Assembly (NCBI RefSeq): GCF_029945685.1 | Contig: NZ_JAQSDA010000025.1 | Coordinates: forward strand, 62,001 to 126,000 | Direction of reading: 5' to 3' | Origin: Polaromonas sp. | Lineage (GTDB): Bacteria > Pseudomonadota > Gammaproteobacteria > Burkholderiales > Burkholderiaceae_C | Length of the DNA: 64,000 nucleotides | Part shown: positions 8,564-17,479 of the stretch, piece by piece | Position numbering within the stretch: the stretch's first letter is position 1 | How the letters are laid out: each line of letters opens with the position of its first letter | Notes under the pieces: generated by a model | The model's database searches: none | Told to the model about the DNA's origin: nothing | The model's input: the letters and a program-made list of their open reading frames with translations, nothing else | Made by a program: the position numbers and the translations under genes

Positions 8564-9412
8564 ATGACCCCATTTCTCCGCTCTCTTCCCGGCAGCACCG
8601 CCCTGGTGCTCGATTTACCCCACAGCGGAACCGACTACCCCGACGACTTTGCCTACGCCTGCGCGCTGCCTGTCCTGCGCCGCGCCGAAGACACCCATGT
8701 GGAAAAACTCTATGACTTCGCCCACGGCCAGGGCGCCGGCTGGGTCGAGGCCTTTTTTCCGCGCAGCTACCTCGACGCCAACCGTGACACCACCGAGATC
8801 GATGTCAGCCTGTTCGACGAACCCTGGCCCGACGCCGTGTCCACCGACACCAAGGTGATGAGCAAGGTGCGGCTGGGCAAGGGCCTGATCTGGCGCACCA
8901 CCGACGACGGCCAGGCCATTTACACGCGCAAGCTCGGCGTGGCCGAAGTGCAGGCGCGTATCGCGCGCTGCTGGGAGCCTTACCATGCGGCGGTGGCCCA
9001 GGCCATCGACAGCGCGCACCAGCGCCACGGCTACAGCATCCACCTGAACTGCCACTCGATGCCGGCCGTTGCGTCCAGCCACGCGACCGAATTTCCAGGC
9101 GAGGCGCATGCCGACTTCGTGGTCGGCAACCGCGATGGTTCCACGTCCAGCGAGCCGCTGGCCCGTCTGGTGTGTGAACACCTCGAGGGCCTGGGCTACA
9201 GCGTGTCGTACAACCACCCCTACAAGGGCGTGGAACTCGTGCGCCGTTATGGCGAGCCGCTGCAGCAGCGCCACAGCCTCCAGCTCGAGGTCAACCGCAA
9301 GCTCTACATGGACGAGCAGACGCTGGCCATGCATGAAGGGGCGGTGCCGCTCAAGGCCAGCCTGCAATCCCTGGTGCAACTGCTGCTGGCCACCGACCCG
9401 CGCAAGCTGTAG
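8564..9412 (+). CDS. N-formylglutamate amidohydrolase family protein
   Basis: Enzyme of 282 residues of the N-formylglutamate deformylase (HutG-type) family, which hydrolyses N-formyl-L-glutamate to formate and glutamate in one route of histidine breakdown. Visible family features are LVLDLPHSGTDYP near the N-terminus (metal-binding His), SYLDANRDTTEIDVSLFD, the HLNCHSMP segment and QLEVNRKLYMDEQT near the C-terminus. The ATG at 8564 begins just outside the repeat element and gives the normal family length. No other hut genes are in the window, so the role may be a stand-alone deformylation reaction. Confidence 0.88.
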   Translation: MTPFLRSLPGSTALVLDLPHSGTDYPDDFAYACALPVLRRAEDTHVEKLYDFAHGQGAGWVEAFFPRSYLDANRDTTEIDVSLFDEPWPDAVSTDTKVMSKVRLGKGLIWRTTDDGQAIYTRKLGVAEVQARIARCWEPYHAAVAQAIDSAHQRHGYSIHLNCHSMPAVASSHATEFPGEAHADFVVGNRDGSTSSEPLARLVCEHLEGLGYSVSYNHPYKGVELVRRYGEPLQQRHSLQLEVNRKLYMDEQTLAMHEGAVPLKASLQSLVQLLLATDPRKL

Positions 9413-9453
9413 CCGCCCGGCGGGGTGGCAGGGCTCGCGGATAATCGTGGGCC

Positions 9454-10494
9454 ATGATCACCCTGTTCAGCGACCAACACGCCCTGCATGCACCCGCCTT
9501 CGAATTTTTCCGGGGCGAGCGTGTGCCCTGTTTTGAAACGCCGGCGCGCGCCGCGTTTGTCCAGCGGCGCCTGCTCCAGCACGGGCACGTGCTGCGCGAA
9601 CCGCATGTCGACAGCCGCGCGGTGCTGGGCCAGGTGCACAGCGCGCGTTACCTCGCGTTTCTCGAGCATGCCTGGGACCATTGGCTGAGCCTGGACCCGG
9701 GCAACGCGGCACGCCAGCCTTTTCCGTCGGTCTGGCCGGTGCGCACCCTGCGCAGCGACGTCGAACCGGCCAACTTCACCGCACGCCTGGGCCTGTATTC
9801 GATGGACAACGGATCGCCGCTGTCGGCTGGCACCTGGCTTGCTGCCAAGGCCGGGGCCGACGCCGCGGCCAGCGCGGCGGTGCTGATCGGGGAGGGCGCA
9901 AGCGCGGTGTTTTGCTGCAGCCGCCCGCCCGGCCACCATGCCGGCGCCGACTTCATGGGCGGCTACTGCTTTCTGAACAACGCCGCGGTTGCGGCGCAGG
10001 CCTTGCGCAACGGCGGCGCGGAGCGCGTGGCCGTGCTCGATGTGGACTACCACCACGGCAACGGCACACAAAGCATTTTTTACGATCGCGCCGACGTGTT
10101 TTTTGTCAGCCTGCACGGCGACCCGCTGACCGAGTACCCGTTTTACCTCGGACATGCCGACGAGGCGGGCGAGGGTGCCGGCCTGGGCTGCAACCTGAAT
10201 CTGCCGCTGCCCGCGGGCTCGCCAGTTAACACCTGGTTCGAGGCGCTGGAGCAGGCTTGCCGGCGCATCTCGCGGTACGGCGCGCGGGCGCTGGTCGTGT
10301 CGCTGGGGCTGGACACCTTCGCGGACGACCCGATCTCGACCTTTGCACTGCAGGCGGCCGACTTCGGCCGGCTCGGCCGGCGCCTGGCGGCGCTCGGCTT
10401 GCCGACGGTGTTTGTGCTCGAAGGCGGTTATGCGGCCGAAGCGCTGGGCAGCAACGCGGTCCAGGTCATCGACGGTTTTGAACAGGAGCATTGA
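9454..10494 (+). CDS. Histone-deacetylase-like amidohydrolase (acetylpolyamine amidohydrolase type)
   Basis: Zinc amidohydrolase of 346 residues with the class II HDAC/acetylpolyamine deacetylase fold. Catalytic motifs are clear: SRPPGHHAG (tandem His of the charge relay), the metal-binding [17 protein letters not shown], and [12 protein letters not shown] with the third metal Asp; LEGGY near the C-terminus carries the glycine-rich turn. The N-terminal hook-like segment and size fit acetylpolyamine aminohydrolases more than true histone deacetylases. It follows the N-formylglutamate hydrolase and is nearly contiguous with the FAD oxidoreductase (start six bases after its stop), suggesting an operon of small-molecule catabolism. 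Confidence 0.88.
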   Translation: MITLFSDQHALHAPAFEFFRGERVPCFETPARAAFVQRRLLQHGHVLREPHVDSRAVLGQVHSARYLAFLEHAWDHWLSLDPGNAARQPFPSVWPVRTLRSDVEPANFTARLGLYSMDNGSPLSAGTWLAAKAGADAAASAAVLIGEGASAVFCCSRPPGHHAGADFMGGYCFLNNAAVAAQALRNGGAERVAVLDVDYHHGNGTQSIFYDRADVFFVSLHGDPLTEYPFYLGHADEAGEGAGLGCNLNLPLPAGSPVNTWFEALEQACRRISRYGARALVVSLGLDTFADDPISTFALQAADFGRLGRRLAALGLPTVFVLEGGYAAEALGSNAVQVIDGFEQEH

Positions 10495-10499
10495 ACCTG

Positions 10500-11603
10500 A
10501 TGGACAACGTGGAAGTGGTGGTGATTGGCGCGGGGGTGGTCGGCCTGGCGGTGGCACGTGCGTTGGCGCTGCAGGGGCGCGAGGTGATGGTGCTGGAAGC
10601 GGCGGACGCCATCGGCACCGGCACCAGCTCGCGCAACAGCGAGGTGATCCACGCCGGCATTTATTACCCGCAAGGCTCGCTCAAGGCGCAACTGTGCGTG
10701 GAGGGCAAGGCGCTGCTGTACGACTACTGCGCGCAGCGTGGCATCGGCCACAGCCGCTGCGGCAAGCTGATCGTCGCCACGCATGAATCGCAGATTCCCC
10801 AGTTGCAGGTCATCATCACCAGGGCCGCCTCCAACGGGGTGCACGACCTGACGCTGCTCACGCGCGAGCAGGCGCAGGCGCTGGAGCCCGGGCTGGAGGG
10901 CGTGGCGGCGGTGTTGTCGCCGAGCACCGGCATTGTGGACAGCCACGCGCTCATGCTGGCGCTGCAGGGTGATCTGGAGAACGCCGGCGGCATGGTGGTA
11001 CTCAATTCGCCACTAGCCAAAGCCCACTGTACGCCGTCAGCTATTGTTTTAATAGCAGAAGACGGCACCGAACTGGCCGCGCAAACGGTGGTGAATGCCG
11101 CCGGCCTGCACGCGCAGCTGCTGGCCCGCCGTTTCGAGGGGCTGGACGCCCGGCATGTGCCGCCCAGCCATTACGCCAAGGGCAACTACTTCACGCTCTC
11201 GGGTCGCTCACCCTTCAGCCGCCTGATCTACCCGGTGCCCGAAGCGGCCGGGCTCGGTGTGCACCTGACACTGGACCTGGGCGGTCAGGCCAAGTTCGGC
11301 CCCGACGTGCAGTGGGTGGATTCGCCCGATGACCTGGTGGTGGACCCGCGCCGCGGCGATGCGTTTTACGCCGAGGTGCGCAAGTACTGGCCGGGCCTGC
11401 CCGATGGTGCGCTGCAGGCCGGTTATGCCGGCATACGGCCCAAGATCCAGGCGCCCGACCAGCCGGCCCGTGACTTCCTGATCCAGGGCCCCGGCGAACA
11501 TGGCGTGACTGGCCTGGTCAACCTGTTCGGCATCGAGTCACCGGGTCTGACCAGTTCGCTGGCGATCGGCCGCCATGTCGGAGAACTGCTCTCAAAAAAA
11601 TAG
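10500..11603 (+). CDS. FAD-dependent oxidoreductase, L-2-hydroxyglutarate oxidase-like
   Basis: Flavoprotein of 367 residues in the DAO/LhgO family, which oxidises L-2-hydroxyglutarate or related 2-hydroxyacids. The dinucleotide-binding [16 protein letters not shown] is at residues 6-21, the [18 protein letters not shown] segment follows (flavin contact, typical of LhgO), and GYAGIRPKI plus [20 protein letters not shown] near the end are family signatures. The ATG at 10500 is preferred over a TTG at 10491 inside the upstream stop. Unusual: about residues 170-186 are encoded by a copy of the ~55-bp repeat, and the TAG stop lies in the stem of another copy. Confidence 0.9.
   Translation: MDNVEVVVIGAGVVGLAVARALALQGREVMVLEAADAIGTGTSSRNSEVIHAGIYYPQGSLKAQLCVEGKALLYDYCAQRGIGHSRCGKLIVATHESQIPQLQVIITRAASNGVHDLTLLTREQAQALEPGLEGVAAVLSPSTGIVDSHALMLALQGDLENAGGMVVLNSPLAKAHCTPSAIVLIAEDGTELAAQTVVNAAGLHAQLLARRFEGLDARHVPPSHYAKGNYFTLSGRSPFSRLIYPVPEAAGLGVHLTLDLGGQAKFGPDVQWVDSPDDLVVDPRRGDAFYAEVRKYWPGLPDGALQAGYAGIRPKIQAPDQPARDFLIQGPGEHGVTGLVNLFGIESPGLTSSLAIGRHVGELLSKK
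11008..11057 (+). repeat. ~55-bp repeat copy inside the FAD oxidoreductase gene
   Basis: GCCACTAGCCAAAGCCC...GTCAGCTATTGTTTTAATAGCA fits the repeat consensus, including the CAGCTAT-N6-ATAGC end. It is read in frame as part of the enzyme (peptide near [18 protein letters not shown]). Confidence 0.65.
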
Positions 11604-11644
11604 CTGCCAGCGCCCGGTACACGGGCGCGGCAGCTGTTTTTGAG
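11591..11644. terminator. Long hairpin, bidirectional terminator formed by a repeat copy
   Basis: CTCAAAAA...AGCTGCC.GCGCCCG pairs with CGGGCGC.GGCAGCT...TTTTTGAG around a short loop, giving a stem of over 20 pairs with A- and U-tracts at the two ends. It lies between the convergent FAD oxidoreductase and GlsB genes and contains the stop codon of the former. On the minus strand it reads as a variant of the GCAGCTAT repeat. Confidence 0.8.
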
Positions 11645-11653
11645 TGCGAAGCT

Positions 11654-11905
11654 TTAGCCGCGTTTGCCGCTCACCATGCGGTAGATGAAGAGCAACAGCA
11701 TCGCGCCCAGCACGGCCGCGATGAAACCGGCGGACTCGCCGACCTGGTACAGGCCCAGCGCCCCGCCCAGGTAGCTGGCAAGCACCGAACCGACGATACC
11801 AATCAGCACCGTGATGATGAAGCCGGACGGGTCGCGCCCGGGCATCAGGAACTTGGCAACCACGCCAACGATGAAACCGATAAGAATGGTCCAGAGAATG
11901 CCCAT
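11654..11905 (-). CDS. GlsB/YeaQ/YmgE-family stress membrane protein
   Basis: Small hydrophobic protein of 83 residues with three predicted membrane helices: MGILWTILIGFIVGVVAKFL, then a conserved MPGRDPSG loop, a glycine-rich helix (VLIGIVGSVLASYLGGALG), and a last helix ending LFIYRMVSGKRG. Both the loop and the spacing are typical of transglycosylase-associated (YeaQ) proteins, which are stress-induced and of unknown mechanism. Followed on the same strand by nothing, preceded by the DUF3597 gene 65 bp upstream, so the two could share a transcript. Confidence 0.88.
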   Translation of the reverse strand: MGILWTILIGFIVGVVAKFLMPGRDPSGFIITVLIGIVGSVLASYLGGALGLYQVGESAGFIAAVLGAMLLLFIYRMVSGKRG

Positions 11906-11970
11906 GGAAATACTTTCAAAAATAGGGGAAAGGAATCAGGCCTGCGTGCCGTGGCACTCAAGAGCTTTGC

Positions 11971-12390
11971 TCAGTCGCGCAGATCGGCCGGCACGGTGCC
12001 ACCGTTGGCGGCCAGCTTGTTCATGACCTGGCGGTGCAGCCAGATGTTCATGGCAGCGCTGTCGCTGGTGTCGCCGGTGTAACCCAGTTCTTTCGCCAGT
12101 TCCTTGCGCTCGCCCAGGCTGCTGTCGAGGTCGAGCAGTTTCATCAGGTCAACGATAGAGGTTTTCCAGTTGAGTTTTTGCGGGTTTTTCTGTGCCATGC
12201 CGTCGAGCAGCGATTCGACGTCGACCTGCGCCATCGGGGCCGGTGCGGCGGTGGCGGCACCCGCTCTGGCTGCGCCGGCTGCCGCGGCGGCGGCGGAAAC
12301 GTCATCGCTGCTGGGCGACGCCGGGGTTGGCGCCGGTGCGGCCTGGGCCGACGGAAAAATTTTGCTGAAGATCTTGCCGAGAATGCTCAT
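11971..12390 (-). CDS. DUF3597-domain protein
   Basis: Protein of 139 residues. The start MSILGKIFSKIFPSAQA is typical of the family; an alanine/proline/serine-rich linker covers about 17-52, and the conserved DUF3597 domain occupies about 53-139 (VDVESLLDGMAQKNPQKLNWKTSIVDLMK..., then LDSSLGERKELAKELGYTGD). This domain resembles phage or LysM-associated modules in some proteins but its role is not known. The ATG at 12390 is the first codon giving this N-terminus; upstream in-frame sequence is unrelated. Confidence 0.85.
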   Translation of the reverse strand: MSILGKIFSKIFPSAQAAPAPTPASPSSDDVSAAAAAAGAARAGAATAAPAPMAQVDVESLLDGMAQKNPQKLNWKTSIVDLMKLLDLDSSLGERKELAKELGYTGDTSDSAAMNIWLHRQVMNKLAANGGTVPADLRD

Positions 12391-12525
12391 GGTGGGTTCC
12401 AGTCGATGAAGTAAAGCATTCATGGTGGCGCGGGCGTCCGTCGGGTGACAGAGGACGCCGGCGTATTTGCATGTAGGAAAAGCGGCTGGTGGGGTCGGGC
12501 CGCGAACTCGTGTCCAATAGTGCTT

Positions 12526-12744
12526 ATGCAAACCGTCATCGAGATTGAAAAACGCCTGACCGACCTGGAGATCAAGGCCAGCTTTGGCGAAGACCTGCTC
12601 GACGAGCTCAACCAGGTCATCGTCCGCCAGCAGCAGCAGATCGACCTGCTGATGCGCGAGCTCAGCCAGCTGCGCCAGCAGCTGCCCGAGTCCGGCGCCG
12701 CGCCCCTGACCCGCGCCGGTGACGACCTGCCGCCGCATTACTGA
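12526..12744 (+). CDS. slyX: SlyX-family coiled-coil protein
   Basis: Short coiled-coil protein of 72 residues, the family's standard size. Residues 5-55 form heptads (IEKRLTDLEIKASFGEDLLDELN, then QQQQIDLLMRELSQLRQQL), and the tail ends in DDLPPHY, the family's typical C-terminal PPHY. Function is unknown; in E. coli the gene lies near slyD. The ATG at 12526 gives the conserved length. The next small gene begins ten bases after the stop. Confidence 0.92.
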   Translation: MQTVIEIEKRLTDLEIKASFGEDLLDELNQVIVRQQQQIDLLMRELSQLRQQLPESGAAPLTRAGDDLPPHY

Positions 12745-12754
12745 AGCGCAACCA

Positions 12755-13012
12755 ATGGCCACTGCAAAAAGCATTACCACCGACGAGTACAAGCTTTTCC
12801 CGTCGCCGCGCAACCGGCACCGGAGCATCTTCCTGCACCAGGTGTTTGTGCCTTATCCCTACATGCTGATTGACCTGGACAGCTACAACTTCAAGGGCAA
12901 AGCCAGCCTGTTCGCGGCCTGCCGCAACTCCGACAGCAAGATGGGCCAGCTGGTCACGGTGGAGTTGCCCGAGGACGAGACGCGCTTCAAGCAGCAGTTT
13001 GTGCCGGATTGA
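12755..13012 (+). CDS. Hypothetical small protein
   Basis: A protein of 85 residues I do not recognise. It is hydrophilic with a central aromatic/proline segment (FLHQVFVPYPYMLIDLDSYNF) and no signal peptide or membrane helix. Codon use looks like that of neighbouring genes, and it starts ten bases after slyX, which favours a real, co-transcribed gene. No function can be proposed. Confidence 0.55.
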   Translation: MATAKSITTDEYKLFPSPRNRHRSIFLHQVFVPYPYMLIDLDSYNFKGKASLFAACRNSDSKMGQLVTVELPEDETRFKQQFVPD

Positions 13013-13376
13013 GGCAAGGCGCTGGCCCGCGCCAGGGACGACTGGATGGAATATGTATCTGCACGCCGCAGCGTTGCCGAAGATGGTCCACCGGCCCCGC
13101 TCCTCGGTCGTTGTGGTGCCGCCATTCATGCTCAAATCGAGTTCCAGCCATTGATGGGCTTGCGCAGTCAGCTATTAAATGAATAGCAAGCCTGCGGCTG
13201 CGGGTCCCTCGCATGGCGTGCGCGCCGGGACCAGCCAGCGTCCGCTGGCGCTGGCCGGGCGGGCGTCAGCGCAAGCCCGGGATAGTCCACCCTGCGGCTT
13301 GTCATTCGGGCCTCCTACAATTGCAGGAGAACATTCTCATAGAACTCATCGTTCATCCAGCAAGGAGATTTCCGAC
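13013..13376. other. 364-bp gap without a recognised gene
   Basis: The gap holds a partial copy of the ~55-bp repeat at about 13150-13188 and a GC-rich stretch with short inverted segments (near CGTCCGCTGGCGC). Both strands have short open frames but none with a start site, length or composition that I can defend. The last bases contain the promoter region of the HTH gene. Confidence 0.5.
13150..13188 (+). repeat. Partial copy of the ~55-bp repeat
   Basis: GGGCTTGCGCAGTCAGCTA followed by TTAAATGAATAGCAAG keeps the right half of the consensus (GCGC..CAGCTAT-N6-ATAGCA); the left half is not clear. Confidence 0.6.
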
Positions 13377-13814
13377 GTGCCCAATATCGCTTCTGTTCTC
13401 AAAGCCGAAATTTCCCGGGTTGCCCGCAAGGACGCCCGCGCGGAAACCCAGCCGCTGAAAAAAGCCTCGTCGCAGCACCGCAGCGATATCGCCGCCCTGA
13501 AACGGCGTGTGCTGGCGCTGGAAAAGCAGCTGAGCCGCGTGCTCCGGTCCGGCCGGAAGGCGGCGCCTGAGGAGGCCAAAGAGGGCGCCGGCAGTGGCTT
13601 GCGCTTCAGCGCCAAGGGACTGGCTGCCCAGCGGCGCCGGCTCGGGCTGACCGCCGCCGCGACGGCCAGACTCCTGAACGTGTCGGTACAGTCTGTCTAC
13701 AAGTGGGAGGACGGCAAAACCCGTCCCCGCGCCAGCCAGCTGCCGGCGATTGCGAAGCTGCGGAAAATGGGCAAGCTCGAAGCGGCGAAAATCCTGGATG
13801 GTTTGCCGGAGTAG
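13377..13814 (+). CDS. Helix-turn-helix (XRE-like) DNA-binding protein
   Basis: Protein of 145 residues. The GTG at 13377 is chosen because AAGGAGA lies at 13362-13368, a good ribosome site; the longer open frame upstream has repeat-like, non-protein composition. Residues 20-60 are a basic region with a short coiled coil (DIAALKRRVLALEKQLSRVL), and residues 80-145 form an HTH of the lambda-repressor type (LAAQRRRLGLTAAATARLLNVSVQSVYKWEDGKTRPR). It is presumably a sequence-specific regulator; targets are unknown. It is convergent with pyrD. Confidence 0.82.
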   Translation: MPNIASVLKAEISRVARKDARAETQPLKKASSQHRSDIAALKRRVLALEKQLSRVLRSGRKAAPEEAKEGAGSGLRFSAKGLAAQRRRLGLTAAATARLLNVSVQSVYKWEDGKTRPRASQLPAIAKLRKMGKLEAAKILDGLPE

Positions 13815-13856
13815 GAGCCATCCGTTCATGGGCGTGTTCCGCCCATCTCTCCCTGG

Positions 13857-14909
13857 CTATCGACTCTTTTTGAGGGCCAGTGCAGCCTCGGTAACGAGGC
13901 CAGGTCCCTTGTAGATCAGCCCGGTGTAGATCTGCACCACGTCGGCGCCGGCCTCGATCTTGGACACGGCGTCGGCACCGTTCATGATGCCGCCCACGCC
14001 GATGATGGGAAAACCTTTGCCCAGTGCCGCGCGCAACTGGCGGATCACGCGATTGCTCGCGGCCAGCACCGGCGCGCCGCTGAGGCCGCCGGCTTCTTCG
14101 GCGTGCGGCATGCCGTGGACGGCCTCACGGCTGAGCGTGGTGTTGGTCGCCACCACGCCGTCCATGCCGTGGCGTTTCAGGGTGGCGGCGATCACTTCCA
14201 CCTGCGCCTCGTCGAGGTCGGGCGCAATCTTCACAAAAATCGGCACGCGTTTGCCATGCTGCTTCGCCAGCGTTTCGCGGCGTTCGGCAATGCGGCCCAG
14301 CAGCGCGTCCAGTGCCTCGTCGCTTTGCAGCGCGCGCAGGTTTTTGGTGTTCGGGCTGGAGATGTTGACGGTCACGTAGTCGGCATGCGGGTAGACGCCA
14401 TCGAGGCAGATCAGGTAGTCGTCCACCGCGTTTTCAATGGGCGTGGCAGCGTTCTTGCCGATGTTCAGGCCCAGCAGCAGCGGGCTGGCGCCCCCACGTT
14501 TGCGAAAGGTGGATTGCTGCACGTGGGTGATGAAGGCGTCCAGCCCCTCGTTGTTGAAGCCGAGCCGGTTGATCAGCGCGTTGGCCTGCGGCAGGCGGAA
14601 CATGCGCGGCTTGGGGTTGCCCGGCTGGGCTTTTGGCGTGACCGTGCCGACTTCGACAAAGCCGAAACCCATGGCGGCCAGGCCGTCGATGCAGCGCGCG
14701 TTTTTGTCGAGCCCGGCCGCCAGCCCGACGCGGTTGGGAAACTTCAGGCCGGCCAGCGTGACGGGATCGTCCACCCGGCCCGAACAGTAGGCCAGCGCCA
14801 GCGGCGTACGCTGCGTACCGGCCAGCGAGGCCATGGTCAGTTCATGGGCGGTTTCCGGGTCCAGACCAAATAAAAAGGGGCGGGCAAGGGCGTAGGGGAG
14901 CAGGGACAT
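13857..14909 (-). CDS. pyrD: Dihydroorotate dehydrogenase (quinone), class 2
   Basis: Fourth step of pyrimidine synthesis: oxidises dihydroorotate to orotate using FMN and passes electrons to membrane quinone. The 350-residue product starts [23 protein letters not shown], the amphipathic N-terminal helix pair that marks class 2 enzymes, followed by [11 protein letters not shown], the catalytic-serine region [11 protein letters not shown], the FMN-binding KIAPDL and IIGVGGI stretches, and [13 protein letters not shown] at the end. The ATG at 14909 is the first giving the membrane-association helix. Divergent from rpiA, 85 bp away. Confidence 0.96.
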   Translation of the reverse strand: MSLLPYALARPFLFGLDPETAHELTMASLAGTQRTPLALAYCSGRVDDPVTLAGLKFPNRVGLAAGLDKNARCIDGLAAMGFGFVEVGTVTPKAQPGNPKPRMFRLPQANALINRLGFNNEGLDAFITHVQQSTFRKRGGASPLLLGLNIGKNAATPIENAVDDYLICLDGVYPHADYVTVNISSPNTKNLRALQSDEALDALLGRIAERRETLAKQHGKRVPIFVKIAPDLDEAQVEVIAATLKRHGMDGVVATNTTLSREAVHGMPHAEEAGGLSGAPVLAASNRVIRQLRAALGKGFPIIGVGGIMNGADAVSKIEAGADVVQIYTGLIYKGPGLVTEAALALKKSR

Positions 14910-14994
14910 TGGATAATTTGTGTTGTTCTGTGCGGCAGGCCCCATTGTCGCAAACCCCATCCACCCCTTTCCCATCCCTTTTTTCCGGACCGAC

Positions 14995-15666
14995 ATGACC
15001 CAAGACGAACTCAAAACCCTGGTCGGCCAGGCCGCCCTGGCCTATGTCGAACCCGGCAGCATTGTCGGCGTCGGCACCGGCTCCACCGTCAACAAGTTCA
15101 TCGATGCACTGGCCGGCATCAAGGACACGATCATCGGCGCGGTATCCAGCTCGGTGGCCTCCACGGAACGCCTGAAAGCACTGGGCATCCAGGTTTTCGA
15201 GGCGGCCGATGTCGAGGAGCTGGCGGTCTACATCGACGGCGCTGACGAGATCGATCCTGCGGGCTACATGATCAAGGGGGGCGGCGCAGCGCTCACGCGC
15301 GAAAAAATCGTGGCTGCCCAGTCGCGCAAGTTTGTCTGCATCGCCGACGAGTCCAAGCTGGTGCAGACGCTCGGCCAGTTCCCCTTGCCGGTGGAAGTCA
15401 TTCCCATGGCGGCGCAGCGCATCCGGCGCCAGTTTGCCGCGCTCGGTGGCACGGCCACCCTGCGCCTGAAAAACGGCGTGCCGCTGGTCACCGACAACGG
15501 CCAGCACATCCTGGACGTGGCCGGCCTGAAGATCAGCGAGCCGCTGGCCTTCGAGTCCGAGGTCAACCAGTGGCCCGGCGTGGTGACGGTCGGGGTGTTC
15601 GCCTTCCAGAAAGCGCATGTCTGCCTGCTGGGCACGGACGGGGGCGTCAAGACCCTGGTGTTTTAG
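14995..15666 (+). CDS. rpiA: Ribose-5-phosphate isomerase A
   Basis: Interconverts ribose 5-phosphate and ribulose 5-phosphate in the pentose phosphate pathway. The 223-residue protein shows [14 protein letters not shown] (phosphate binding), the active-site [10 protein letters not shown] and [15 protein letters not shown], and ends in a conserved GTDGGVKTL. The ATG at 14995 gives normal length. It is followed after 56 bp by the FadR-type regulator of the tetronate genes; since pathways of four-carbon acids end in triose phosphates, a functional link is possible but not shown. Confidence 0.96.
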   Translation: MTQDELKTLVGQAALAYVEPGSIVGVGTGSTVNKFIDALAGIKDTIIGAVSSSVASTERLKALGIQVFEAADVEELAVYIDGADEIDPAGYMIKGGGAALTREKIVAAQSRKFVCIADESKLVQTLGQFPLPVEVIPMAAQRIRRQFAALGGTATLRLKNGVPLVTDNGQHILDVAGLKISEPLAFESEVNQWPGVVTVGVFAFQKAHVCLLGTDGGVKTLVF

Positions 15667-15696
15667 CCCCGAAATCGGCTGCCGGATGTTGTAGAG

Positions 15697-15707
15697 TTGT
15701 CCGACAA
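15697..15707. promoter_or_regulatory. Palindromic operator-like site before the FadR-type gene
   Basis: TTGTCCGACAA is an 11-bp near-perfect palindrome 16 bp before the regulator's ATG. FadR-subfamily GntR proteins often bind TNGTNNNACNA, which this matches, so autoregulation is likely. Confidence 0.6.
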
Positions 15708-15722
15708 ATTTTCCGGATCCCC

Positions 15723-16496
15723 ATGAGCCACCGTTTCCAGTCCATCACGCCCGGCATTCACCTCTCGGAACAGGTGGCTGAGGCCCTGTCGGCCGAAATT
15801 CACGCCGGCCGGCCGGCGGCGGGCGACAAGCTGCCGACCGAGGCCGCGCTGGTGGAGCAGTTTGCGGTCAGCCGCACGGTGGTGCGCGAGGCCGTGTCGC
15901 GCCTGAAGTCCCTGGGCCTGGTGGAATCGCGCCAGGGCAGCGGCGTGTTTGTCAGGCGCGCCGCCTTTGCGCCGCTGAACTTCGACACCCGTTCTGCAGC
16001 GTCCATGCAGGCGGTCATCCAGATGGTGGAGGTGCGCCGCGCGCTGGAAGCCGAGGTCGCCGCGCTGGCGGCGCAGCGGCGCACGGCGGACGATGTCAAG
16101 CGTATCCGCCAGGCGATGGCGGCGCTCGACAAGGCGGTCAAGGCCGGCGGCGACGGTGCGGAGGAAGACGTGAACTACCACCGCGCGATTGCGGACGCGG
16201 CGCAAAACCCTTTTCTGATCAGCACGCTGGACTACCTGCGCCAGTTCCTGCGCGGCGTCACCCGGGTCACCCGTGCCAACGAGGCGCGCCGGGCCGACTT
16301 TGCCGGGCAGGTGCGCGAGGAGCACGAAGCCATCACCCGGGCCATCGAGGCCGGCGACCCCTTGCCGGCGCGCCAGGCCGCCGCGCGCCACATGGACAAC
16401 GCGATCGAACGCATCCGGCATGCCGACCCCGCGTTCTGGGAACAGGAGGGTGTGCAACTGGCCAGCGCCCTGGTCTCGGGCGCAGTCCGGCCCTGA
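15723..16496 (+). CDS. FadR/FCD-type GntR regulator, likely controls the tetronate operon
   Basis: Transcription factor of 257 residues: N-terminal winged HTH at about 14-75 (VAEALSAEIHAGRPAAGDKLPTE, then VSRTVVREAVSRLKSLGLV), and a C-terminal all-helical FCD ligand domain with metal-ligand type residues (EVRRALE, DVNYHRAIADAAQNP, EEHEAITRAIEAGD, AARHMDNAIERI). Regulators of this class sense sugar acids. It lies directly upstream of and on the same strand as ltnD-otnK-otnC-otnI, which makes it their probable repressor; a likely operator precedes its own start. Confidence 0.9.
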   Translation: MSHRFQSITPGIHLSEQVAEALSAEIHAGRPAAGDKLPTEAALVEQFAVSRTVVREAVSRLKSLGLVESRQGSGVFVRRAAFAPLNFDTRSAASMQAVIQMVEVRRALEAEVAALAAQRRTADDVKRIRQAMAALDKAVKAGGDGAEEDVNYHRAIADAAQNPFLISTLDYLRQFLRGVTRVTRANEARRADFAGQVREEHEAITRAIEAGDPLPARQAAARHMDNAIERIRHADPAFWEQEGVQLASALVSGAVRP

Positions 16497-16588
16497 TACC
16501 GGCTGGAGGCGAAGGGAATACGCGTATGGATTCGCGCTTGTCTTTTGCCTATAATTTGTATGATGACCATATGAATAAAGGGGACGAG

Positions 16589-17479
16589 ATGGATCTTGTG
16601 GCAGGTGTGATCGGTCTCGGTGCCATGGGCGGCGGCATGGCGCAATCGCTGCGCCGCGCCGGCTACCTCGTGCACGTGTTTGACGTGCGACCCGGCGTGG
16701 CCCAGGTTTTTGCCGAAGGCGGCGGTGTCGCCTGTGCCTCGCCGGCCGAGCTGGCGGCGGCCTGCGACGTGATCGTGTCGGTGGTGGTCAATGCGGCGCA
16801 GACTGAGGCCGTGCTGTTCGGCCCCGGCGGCTGTGCGGCGGCCATGAAGCCCGGCAGCGTGTTTGTCATGTGTTCCACGGTCGACGCGAACTGGTCCATG
16901 GCGCTGGAAAAACGGCTCAATGACCTGGGCCTGCTCTACATCGATGCCCCGATTTCCGGCGGCGCAGCCAAAGCCGCCAGCGGCGAGATGACCATGATGA
17001 CCTCCGGTGCGCCGGCGGCCTATGCCAGGGCCGAACCCGTGCTCAACGCCATGGCCGCCAGGGTCTACAAGCTCGGTGACGCGGCCGGCGCCGGCAGCAA
17101 GGTCAAGATCATCAACCAGTTGCTGGCGGGTGTGCATATCGCGGCGGCTGCCGAAGCCATGGCGCTGGGCCTGCGCGAAGGTGTGGACCCGGCCGCGCTC
17201 TACGAAGTCATCACGCACAGCGCGGGCAACAGCTGGATGTTCGAAAACCGCATGGCGCATGTGCTGGCAGCCGACTACACGCCGCTGTCGGCGGTGGACA
17301 TCTTCGTGAAAGACCTCGGCATCGTGCTCGACATGGCGCGCGCCAGCAAATTCCCGCTGCCGCTGTCGTCGACGGCGCACCAGATGTTCATGCAGGCCTC
17401 CACCGCTGGTTTTGCGAAAGAGGACGACAGCGCGGTGATCAAGATTTTTCCGGGCATCGATTTGCCGAAGAAACCATGA
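16589..17479 (+). CDS. ltnD: L-threonate dehydrogenase (LtnD-type)
   Basis: NAD-dependent beta-hydroxyacid dehydrogenase of 296 residues. It begins with the Rossmann motif GVIGLGAMGGGMAQSLRRAG, then carries the substrate-binding DAPISGGAAKAASGEMTMM and the catalytic-lysine segment GAGSKVKIINQLLAGVHIA. LtnD oxidises L-threonate to 2-oxo-tetronate, the first step of the pathway encoded by this gene set. The ATG at 16589 follows AAAGGGGAC; an in-frame ATG at 16571 has a poorer site. A TATAAT at 16550-16555 may be the promoter -10 box. The four-gene order, not this protein alone, supports the name. Confidence 0.86.
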   Translation: MDLVAGVIGLGAMGGGMAQSLRRAGYLVHVFDVRPGVAQVFAEGGGVACASPAELAAACDVIVSVVVNAAQTEAVLFGPGGCAAAMKPGSVFVMCSTVDANWSMALEKRLNDLGLLYIDAPISGGAAKAASGEMTMMTSGAPAAYARAEPVLNAMAARVYKLGDAAGAGSKVKIINQLLAGVHIAAAAEAMALGLREGVDPAALYEVITHSAGNSWMFENRMAHVLAADYTPLSAVDIFVKDLGIVLDMARASKFPLPLSSTAHQMFMQASTAGFAKEDDSAVIKIFPGIDLPKKP

